Assembly: GCA_000526255.1 (NCBI GenBank)
Contig: JAFS01000002.1
Location: 558,001 to 622,000 of the forward strand
DNA from: Verrucomicrobia bacterium LP2A
GTDB taxonomy: Bacteria > Verrucomicrobiota > Verrucomicrobiia > Methylacidiphilales > Methylacidiphilaceae
DNA: 64,000 bases
Direction: 5' to 3'
Shown here: positions 58,767-64,000 of the stretch, piece by piece
How the letters are laid out: every line of letters starts with the position of its first letter
Position numbering within the stretch: position 1 is the stretch's first letter
Program-made: the position numbers and the translations under genes
The notes under the pieces: model-generated
What the model was told of the DNA's origin: nothing
Database searches by the model: none
Seen by the model: the letters and a program-made list of their open reading frames with translations, nothing else

Positions 58767-59372
58767 TCAGGAGGAAAAGAAGAGAAAGTAGAGCGCGCAG
58801 GCCAATCCGAAGAGGCCGATCCAGAAAACGAGGATCGCACCCACCTCTTTCCAGCCCACCTGCTCCCACGCTTCCCTGGCCAGCCGCGCGAAGGGGCCGT
58901 AGTCGATCGGCCTCGAAACCATGTGCGAAATCCGGAGGGCCGGCCCGGCTTGAAAGGAAGGCTCGCGCAACCGCTGGGCAAGCTCGGGTGGAATGTCCGG
59001 GGAGAGAAAGACGCGCGGCCACCGGTCCAAGCCACCGTTCCGCGCGAGGCTCAAGGCGGCAACGGCAGCCCGCTCGAGGCTTCCCTCCTCCGACGCCGAA
59101 GGGAGCCCTTCGAGCCAGTCGGTTACTCTCTCCTGCGCAAGCTTGAGGGTGAGCTCGACGGGCGGATGGCCCGGACTCCTCTCCTGCTCCCGGATCGCCA
59201 GCGCCAGGAGGCTGGCTCCCACGATCCGCTGGTAGAGCGGGTCCGCAAGCTTCCAGTAAGCCAGGTAGGCATCGAGCCGTGCCGCCGCCTCCCGCCAATC
59301 AGCGAGGGTCTCCCTCGGCAGCCGAGCCGAATCGACCGCTTCCACAGTCAGGGAAAGAAAGGGTAGATCCAT
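58767..59372 (-). CDS. Unknown protein with C-terminal membrane anchor, between opgG and opgH
   Basis: 201 residues. The first ~170 residues are soluble and helical (ARLPRETLADWREAAARLDA, ELTLKLAQERVTDWLEGLPS), and the last 25 form one transmembrane helix (VGAILVFWIGLFGLACALYF) with only FFSS after it, so a tail-anchored topology is expected. The start codon lies 25 bases inside opgG and the stop is 7 bases before opgH, so expression is tied to both. I know of no such gene in the E. coli opgGH operon. A regulatory or scaffolding role in glucan synthesis is a context guess. Confidence 0.72.
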   Translation of the reverse strand: MDLPFLSLTVEAVDSARLPRETLADWREAAARLDAYLAYWKLADPLYQRIVGASLLALAIREQERSPGHPPVELTLKLAQERVTDWLEGLPSASEEGSLERAAVAALSLARNGGLDRWPRVFLSPDIPPELAQRLREPSFQAGPALRISHMVSRPIDYGPFARLAREAWEQVGWKEVGAILVFWIGLFGLACALYFLFFSS

Positions 59373-60880
59373 GTTTCGGTCAGCGTCTCTTGCTCGAGCT
59401 CAAGCCGGCACCGGAGCCGGACAGGCGAGGAGGAGGAGGAGGCCCGCCCGGCGGTAAAGATTACCCTCCAGGACTGGTCGACCGGGTTCTTCAGGACATG
59501 GATCTCCCCGATCTCCGCCGAGGGCTCGCTTTCCACGACGGCGCGCAGCGGGGCGTCCTCTGCCAAGGCGCGGAGCCGGTTCCCCCCGAAATCAAGGACG
59601 AAGCGGGGGAGAGAGTCCCCGACGACCCGCTCCACACGGGTCGAGAGGCAGCGGCCCATGGGAGGAAGCTGCGGACTGTCCAGGAACCAGTGCAAGGTGT
59701 ACTCCAAGGCAAACGGTACGCGGGGCTTCGGCCGCTCCTCGGGAACGAAGTAGGCAACGATGTTGTCGAGGTTCGCATCGACGGTCGAGAGCTCGACCAG
59801 GCGGACCTTGCCCGAAGGCCAGCTCCCTCCCGGCTCCACCCAGCAGCTCGGCCTCCGCTCGTAGAGCATGTCGGGGTCGTCGTAATGCGCAAGCTCCCGG
59901 TCGCGCTGGAGAAGTCCGAAGCCGCGAAGGTCCTCCGCCGGAAAGTCGCTCACCCTTCGCTCCTTGCCCGATTCGAGCGGGCACCAATACCAGCGATCCT
60001 CTCCCTGCCGAAAGAGAAGACCGTCCGAATCATGAACCTCTGGATGGCGGTTGCCGACCGGGATGTTTGTATTCTCTCCGTACCAGAACATGCTGGTCAA
60101 GGGGGCGAGCCCGATCTCCTCGCGGTCGCGTCGGAGAAAGAGAACCGCCCGAACGTGGAGAAGGGTCTCGGCCCCCGGCTCGAGCTCAAACCGGTAGGCT
60201 CCGGTTACGGAGGGCCCATCCAGGAGGGCGTAAAAGAGCAGGCTATGGGCGCTCGACGAGGGCTCGCAGAGCCAGAAGCGGGTAAAGGCGGGGAACTCCT
60301 CGCGGTGCTTGGCCACCGTGTCGACCGCGAGCCCACGGGCCGAAAGTCCGAAAGCCATGTTCTTTCCGACCATCCGGAAGTAGCTCGCTCCCAGGAACGA
60401 AGCCACTTCGGCCAAGCGATCCCTCTTCTCCAGGGGATAGTAGATGCGAAACCCGGCATAGCCCAGGTTCGCGGGCAGCTTCTGCAGGGGCACCCCTCCG
60501 CCGAAATCGAAGAACCGCGGCAGATAGGGGATCGGCTGCACTCCCTTCCGATCGACCTCGAAACAGCGGATCGGCTGGTTGAAGAGATAGCCGGGATGGA
60601 AAAACCCGACCTGGAACGGCAGGGCCGCATCCCGCCAGAGGAGGTCCTCATCGCGCCAGCGAATCTGCCGGTACTGGTCGAAGCTGAGCGCCGAGAGGAA
60701 GGCGGGCACGGTCGCCGCGGCATAGGGCTCCGAGCACTTTTTCCTGGCCTCCTCGATCACATCCTCGAAGCGAAGCGGTGGGCGGTAGCGGGTCTCCCGG
60801 ACAATGAAGAGAAAGAGCAAGAGTGCGGCCGTTCCGAAGACCAAGTGGATCTTGAACGTCTTTCGGGACAGGAGCGCCAT
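59348..60880 (-). CDS. opgG: Glucans biosynthesis protein G
   Basis: 510 residues from ATG 60880, equal to E. coli OpgG (511). Periplasmic protein that trims or branches the glucan made by OpgH. N-terminal hydrophobic segment (about 12-29, IHLVFGTAALLLFLFIV) without an obvious cleavage site, so it may stay anchored. Then FEDVIEEARKKCSEPY, FDQYRQIRWRDEDLLW, FQVGFFHPGYLFNQPI, GYAGFRIYYPL, FWYGENTNIPVGNRHPEVHD and RPSCWVEPGGSWPSGKVRLVE, all typical MdoG blocks. Head of the three-gene operon. A 14-base palindrome (60902-60915) lies 21 bases upstream of the start. Confidence 0.93.
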   Translation of the reverse strand: MALLSRKTFKIHLVFGTAALLLFLFIVRETRYRPPLRFEDVIEEARKKCSEPYAAATVPAFLSALSFDQYRQIRWRDEDLLWRDAALPFQVGFFHPGYLFNQPIRCFEVDRKGVQPIPYLPRFFDFGGGVPLQKLPANLGYAGFRIYYPLEKRDRLAEVASFLGASYFRMVGKNMAFGLSARGLAVDTVAKHREEFPAFTRFWLCEPSSSAHSLLFYALLDGPSVTGAYRFELEPGAETLLHVRAVLFLRRDREEIGLAPLTSMFWYGENTNIPVGNRHPEVHDSDGLLFRQGEDRWYWCPLESGKERRVSDFPAEDLRGFGLLQRDRELAHYDDPDMLYERRPSCWVEPGGSWPSGKVRLVELSTVDANLDNIVAYFVPEERPKPRVPFALEYTLHWFLDSPQLPPMGRCLSTRVERVVGDSLPRFVLDFGGNRLRALAEDAPLRAVVESEPSAEIGEIHVLKNPVDQSWRVIFTAGRASSSSSPVRLRCRLELEQETLTETWIYPFFP

Positions 60881-60901
60881 CGTGATCGTGCCGGTTCGTC
60901 C

Positions 60902-60915
60902 GAGCCTGGAGGCTC
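60902..60915. promoter_or_regulatory. 14-base palindrome upstream of opgG
   Basis: GAGCCTGGAGGCTC: perfect 6-base arms with two central bases, 21 bases before the opgG start. Could be an operator half-site pair or a small leader hairpin. Nothing else in the gap 60881-61033 was identified. Confidence 0.3.
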
Positions 60916-61033
60916 CCAAGGGAGATGACAGGAAAAAGACCGCCGGCAAGAAGAAAATGACCGAGGACTCCCCCTGGGCTCTTCTTCCGACGGCCCTGCT
61001 CCTTTTCCTGATTGTTACCAGGCTACCCCCGCG

Positions 61034-62260
61034 CTATCTCCTCTCGACCAGGCACCCCTTGAGGTATTCGGTTTCCGGGATGGTGAGCAGGATCGGATGG
61101 TCCGAGGACTGGCTGAGGGTTTTCCGAAGGCGAAGGGCCACATCGGCCTCCCAGGAAGCCCGGCCGATCATCTCCTTCCATTCGGCAAGACCGAAGTGGT
61201 GGGAACAGCAGAAGCTGGCCAGGACTCCGCCCGGAGCCAGCAACCGCAGGGCCCGCAGGTGGAGCTCGTGATAGCCCCGGAGTGCTGCCGCGCGTTGGGC
61301 CTTGGTCTTCGTAAACGAAGGGGGATCGAGGGTGATCAGGTCGTACTGCTCCTTCGCCCGCTGCGCTCTTCGCAGCCAGTCGAACACATTCTCCTGCACC
61401 CAATCGATCGCAATGCCCGCCTTTTGCGCCGCCGCCCGGCCGGCCTGAAGGGCGGCATCCGACTGGTCGACCGCCGTGCAGGAAATCGCACCCGCCGCGG
61501 AGCAGAAAAGAGCGAAGGCCCCCTGGTAACAAAAGAGGTCGAGCACCCGCCGCCCTGCGGCCAACGCCCCGACTTCGGCATAGTTTGCGCTCTGATCCAA
61601 GTAGAGCCCGGTCTTTTGCCCCTCGAGGAGCCGCGCGGGCAGCAAAACCCCGTTTTGCCGGATCCAGAGCGGGTCGTCGTAACTGCCGGACAGCACCTTC
61701 TTCTCGAGAGGGAGGTTTTCCTGCAGCCGGACCGGCGCGTCATTGCGCAGGATGACGCGGGAGAGTCCCGTCTTTTCCTGGAGCAGGGAGACGACCTCAC
61801 CAGCTCTCCGCTCCATGCCGGCAGTGAGAAACTGCGCGACCAGCCAATCCTGATAGCGATCGACGACCAGCCCCGGAAGACCGTCCGACTCCGACCAGAC
61901 CAGACGCGCCGCATCGGCTGCCTGCGGCTTCAAGAGGCCGAGAGAATTCCGAAAGGCGAGGGCGGCATCAAGCCGCCGGGAAAGGAGAGGGCCGTCGAAG
62001 GCTTCCTCCCGACGCGAATAGAGCCGGATCGAGATCTGCGAGCGGCTGCTCCAGATGCCGCAACCGATCCGGTCGCCCCGGGCACTCTTGACCTCGACGC
62101 AGTCCCCATCGACCGGATCGCCCTCGATCTGGGCCAGTTCGCTCCGATAGATCCAGGGGTGCCCCTGAAGAGATCGGTGCGTCCCCTGCTGCTGGAGCAG
62201 GACTCGGCCGGAAATCCCCGGGGGAAGAGGAGGCCGGATCGGCGGTAAATCAGCGGGCAC
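61034..62260 (-). CDS. rlmI: PUA-domain class I SAM-dependent rRNA methyltransferase (RlmI-like)
   Basis: 408 residues from GTG 62260. N-terminal PUA domain (SGRVLLQQQGTHRSLQGHPW, IYRSELAQIEGDPVDGD), an EEHEP-like central beta domain with LVWSESDGLPGLVVDRY, then a Rossmann methyltransferase with QTGLYLDQ-type loop (KTGLYLDQSANY), VLDLFCYQGAFALFCSAAG (SAM binding) and LITLDPPSFTKTK (motif IV), and a C-terminal SFCCSHHFG with paired Cys. Closest to RlmI, which makes m5C1962 in 23S rRNA. Same strand as opgG but 153 bases upstream, and 40 bases from the kamA stop. Confidence 0.9.
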   Translation of the reverse strand: MPADLPPIRPPLPPGISGRVLLQQQGTHRSLQGHPWIYRSELAQIEGDPVDGDCVEVKSARGDRIGCGIWSSRSQISIRLYSRREEAFDGPLLSRRLDAALAFRNSLGLLKPQAADAARLVWSESDGLPGLVVDRYQDWLVAQFLTAGMERRAGEVVSLLQEKTGLSRVILRNDAPVRLQENLPLEKKVLSGSYDDPLWIRQNGVLLPARLLEGQKTGLYLDQSANYAEVGALAAGRRVLDLFCYQGAFALFCSAAGAISCTAVDQSDAALQAGRAAAQKAGIAIDWVQENVFDWLRRAQRAKEQYDLITLDPPSFTKTKAQRAAALRGYHELHLRALRLLAPGGVLASFCCSHHFGLAEWKEMIGRASWEADVALRLRKTLSQSSDHPILLTIPETEYLKGCLVERR

Positions 62261-62300
62261 GAGCCTTCTTGCTTCCTATTCCCATCCGGAGATGCGCGCT

Positions 62301-63479
62301 TCAGGAAGCGGGATCGGGCTGTTTCTCCCCGGACTTCTCCCGAAAGAGACGGGGAGAGGGATACCGATACTCTCTCCCCAGGAAATTTCGGAGGAGGATC
62401 TGCCCTCCCTCTTCCCCGACGATATATTCGGGGTTGAGCGGGATCTTGCCCCCGCCGCCCGGTCCGTCCACGACGTACTGCGGGACGGCGAAGCCGGTCG
62501 TATAGCCCCGAAGCTGCCGAACGATCTGGATGCCCTCCTCGATCGGCACGCGCAGGTGGTCGGTCCCCTCGATCAAGTCGCACTGGTAAAGGTAGTAGGG
62601 GCGGACCCGTGCCCGAACCAATTTGTGAACCAGATCGCGGACGGCGTCGACCGAGTCATTGACGCCGCGCAGGAGAACCGACTGGTTGCCGAGGGGAATA
62701 CCCGCATCCGCCAGACGCCCGAGCGCATCGCGAACCTCCGCGGTCAGCTCGGCGGCATGGTTGGCATGGATGTTGATCCAGAGCGGATGGAAGCCCCGCA
62801 GAAGATCGCAAAGGCTTTCCGTCACGCGGTGCGGGAGGAAGATCGGGACCCGGGTGCCGATTCGCACGATCTCGATGTGGGGGATCTCCCGCAGGCGGCC
62901 GAGCAGATCCCGCAGCCGAGCGTCGGAGAGGAGTAGCGGATCCCCTCCGGAGAGCAGGACGTCCCTGACTTCCCGGTGCTCCCACAGGTAGGCCAGCGCC
63001 CGGTCGACGTCGACCGCCAGATGCTGCTCGCCCACCCCGCTCACGATCCGCGAACGGGTGCAGTAGCGGCAGTAGCTCGCGCAGCGATCGGTAACCAAGA
63101 AGAGAACCCGATCGGGATAGCGGTGAACGAGCCCTGGAGCCACCATGTTCCCATCCTCGCCGCAGGGATCGCTCATCTCGTAAGGAGCGCGGAGAAGCTC
63201 TTCGGCTCGTGGAATGACCTGGCGCCGGATGGGGCAGTCGGGATCGTCCGGGGAGAGGAGCGTGAAGAAATACGGAGTGATGGCCAGAGCCAGCTTTCTC
63301 GACGAAGCGAGCAGGATGCCCTTCTTTTCGGAGTCGGTCAGCCGCAGGCGCCCTTCGATCTCCTCGAGCGACGTGAGCCGGTGACGAAGCTGCCACCGCC
63401 AATCGTTCCACTGCTCGTCCGGAGTGTCGGCCCAGAAACCTTTACCCGCCGATCGAAAATCGCAATCGCGGCAGCTCAA
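62301..63479 (-). CDS. kamA: KamA-family radical SAM protein (lysine 2,3-aminomutase type)
   Basis: 392 residues from TTG 63479, chosen because AAGGA lies seven bases before it and because the family opening (ADTPDEQWNDWRWQLRHRL) follows; the frame is open to 63800 but would run through tRNA-Tyr antisense. Radical SAM cluster DRCASYCRYCTRSR (Cys133, Cys137, Cys140), then VLLSGGDPLLLSD, NIHANHAAELTAEV and the PLP-Lys region DGPGGGGKIPL. It isomerises L-lysine or a related beta-lysine substrate, or could be an EpmB-like modifier; no beta-lysine acetyltransferase or EpmA is near. PLP and an iron-sulfur cluster are required. Confidence 0.87.
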   Translation of the reverse strand: MSCRDCDFRSAGKGFWADTPDEQWNDWRWQLRHRLTSLEEIEGRLRLTDSEKKGILLASSRKLALAITPYFFTLLSPDDPDCPIRRQVIPRAEELLRAPYEMSDPCGEDGNMVAPGLVHRYPDRVLFLVTDRCASYCRYCTRSRIVSGVGEQHLAVDVDRALAYLWEHREVRDVLLSGGDPLLLSDARLRDLLGRLREIPHIEIVRIGTRVPIFLPHRVTESLCDLLRGFHPLWINIHANHAAELTAEVRDALGRLADAGIPLGNQSVLLRGVNDSVDAVRDLVHKLVRARVRPYYLYQCDLIEGTDHLRVPIEEGIQIVRQLRGYTTGFAVPQYVVDGPGGGGKIPLNPEYIVGEEGGQILLRNFLGREYRYPSPRLFREKSGEKQPDPAS

Positions 63480-63507
63480 GAGAAGGTCCTTCCGTACACA
63501 GAAGCCA

Positions 63508-63535
63508 AAGCTAAGTCTTTTAGCATCCTTGTCAA
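63508..63535 (-). promoter_or_regulatory. Candidate promoter for the KamA-family gene
   Basis: Minus strand: perfect -35 TTGACA (63535-63530), 16-base spacer, TAGCTT (63513-63508) as a weak -10. The leader to TTG 63479 would be about 20 bases and contains the AAGGA. The gap up to tRNA-Tyr (63536-63749) contains no gene I can support. Confidence 0.42.
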
Positions 63536-63749
63536 CCGCCCGTTGCCTCAAAAAGGGGAAGCTGGTTGCTTCGTGCCAAGGGGTCTCCGTCGATGCGGAC
63601 CCGAGGAACCCGCACCCGGAGGGCGAGGGGAGCCGAACGGTGCCGACGCCTTCTTCCTCCTTGCCAAGCCGATGCCAAGGTGCTTTGCTAACCCTCCATC
63701 GCTCGAGAGAGAGGGGATCCACCGCCTTCTTTTCTCCCTCGGCAAGACG

Positions 63750-63832
63750 GGCAGATACCGAAGCGGCCAAACGGGGCAGACTGTAAATCTGCTGGCTCAC
63801 GCCTTCGCTGGTTCGAATCCAGCTCTGCCCAA
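63750..63832 (+). tRNA. tRNA-Tyr (anticodon GTA)
   Basis: Acceptor GGGCAGA with TCTGCCC, anticodon stem GCAGA/TCTGC with loop CTGTAAA (anticodon GTA), long variable arm (class II), T arm GCTGGTTCGAATCCAGC, discriminator A, no encoded CCA. Runs opposite to kamA and to the partial gene after it. Confidence 0.95.
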
Positions 63833-63846
63833 GAAAGCGGCTCTGC

Positions 63847-64000
63847 TTACTCCGAAGAAGCTTCCCGTTCCTCGGTCTCTTCCTCTAAAGCTCGCCGCCA
63901 GTGCGGGGAAAGGAGCGGCCGGACGATCCCGAAGAGGAAGTAGGCAAGGAAGTCCACGGCGAGCATCCATTTATAATAGACGACCGTCAGGGCGACGGTC
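63847..64000 (-). CDS. C-terminal end of a membrane protein (cut by the window edge)
   Basis: The last 50 codons of a minus-strand gene whose start lies beyond the window; stop TAA at 63849-63847. The visible part has a hydrophobic stretch (TVALTVVYYKWMLAVDFLAY, then FLFGIVRPLL) followed by a basic turn and an acidic tail (EEETEEREASSE). This is the pattern of a last transmembrane helix with a cytoplasmic tail. Family unknown. Confidence 0.6.
   Translation of the reverse strand, partial: TVALTVVYYKWMLAVDFLAYFLFGIVRPLLSPHWRRALEEETEEREASSE

Noticed and set aside
60957-61271. Plus-strand frame with a hydrophobic segment (MTEDSPWALLPTALLLFLIV) upstream of opgG
   Set aside because: Most of it is antisense to the end of the RlmI-like gene and it continues with Arg/Ser-rich sequence typical of a shadow frame; no ribosome site.
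63480-63800. N-terminal 107-codon extension of the KamA-family frame
   Set aside because: It crosses tRNA-Tyr antisense, resembles no family sequence, and a better start (TTG 63479 with AAGGA) sits at the family's usual N-terminus.
1-64000. CRISPR array, prophage or insertion sequence
   Set aside because: No regularly spaced repeats, no integrase or transposase and no phage structural genes were seen; the only foreign-looking patch is 10600-12640 and it has no recognisable mobility gene.

Overview
This 64 kb window is ordinary-looking chromosome from a GC-rich (roughly 60-65 % by eye) Gram-negative bacterium. The Gram-negative reading rests on LptD, an OpgG/OpgH pair, an outer-membrane beta-barrel protein ending in Phe, and exported cell-wall enzymes. 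The mix of glutamate decarboxylase, bactofilin-like proteins, an archaeal-type RNA ligase with its PIN partner, a ferritin-VIT membrane protein and a class 2 PyrD would suit a Verrucomicrobiota member, perhaps an acidophilic methanotroph relative. That taxonomic placement is a guess: no rRNA, methane-oxidation or other diagnostic marker is present. Genes are dense, many start by 1-4 base overlaps (ATGA, GTGA, TGATG), and both strands are used.

Layout. 1-6200: the 3' end of recN; a minus-strand run of two exported proteins and a ferritin-VIT iron/manganese protein; a zinc-ribbon/bactofilin pair; and a plus-strand LuxE-LuxC-like pair with no luciferase. 6260-10600: hisI, mutS, thyA and an SRPBCC protein. 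10600-12640: a lower-GC, probably acquired patch with a TIGR04255-like protein, an antitoxin-like protein and a PIN toxin in one overlapping minus-strand operon. 12640-19740: a PfkB-type kinase, a DUF423 protein, then clpB, a small unknown, a Ppx/GppA phosphatase and gadB. 19790-22570: tRNA-Gly, tRNA-Arg, a lytic transglycosylase whose stop lies inside tRNA-Arg, and glycogen synthase. 22640-32740: ahpC, priA, mnmE, RNA ligase and its PIN partner, pyrD, a thioredoxin/DUF255 protein and a UPF0173 hydrolase. 33020-41330: a secondary-type alcohol dehydrogenase, a PNPOx-family protein, lptD, and a four-gene dTDP-amino-sugar operon (RmlD-like reductase, rfbB, rfbA, DegT aminotransferase). 41490-46950: ychF, an L,D-transpeptidase, mutL, a CAP protein, parB and tRNA-Val. 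46950-56330: an ADP-forming acyl-CoA synthetase/GNAT fusion, ppsA, an Aas-like acyltransferase/acyl-ACP synthetase, an exported unknown and the beta-barrel protein. 56640-64000: opgH-unknown-opgG, an RlmI-like methyltransferase, a KamA-family radical SAM enzyme, tRNA-Tyr and the end of a membrane-protein gene.

Themes. Genome maintenance is well represented (RecN, MutS, MutL, PriA, ThyA, ParB). Envelope building forms a second theme (LptD, OpgG/OpgH, L,D-transpeptidase, lytic transglycosylase, nucleotide-sugar operon, Aas). Stress functions include ClpB, AhpC, GadB and the ferritin-VIT protein. The parts most worth following up are the TIGR04255-antitoxin-PIN operon, the convergent RNA ligase/PIN partner locus, the LuxE-LuxC pair beside the bactofilins, and the unknown membrane protein wedged between opgG and opgH.

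All identifications come from reading translated sequence and remembered family motifs; no database search was run.
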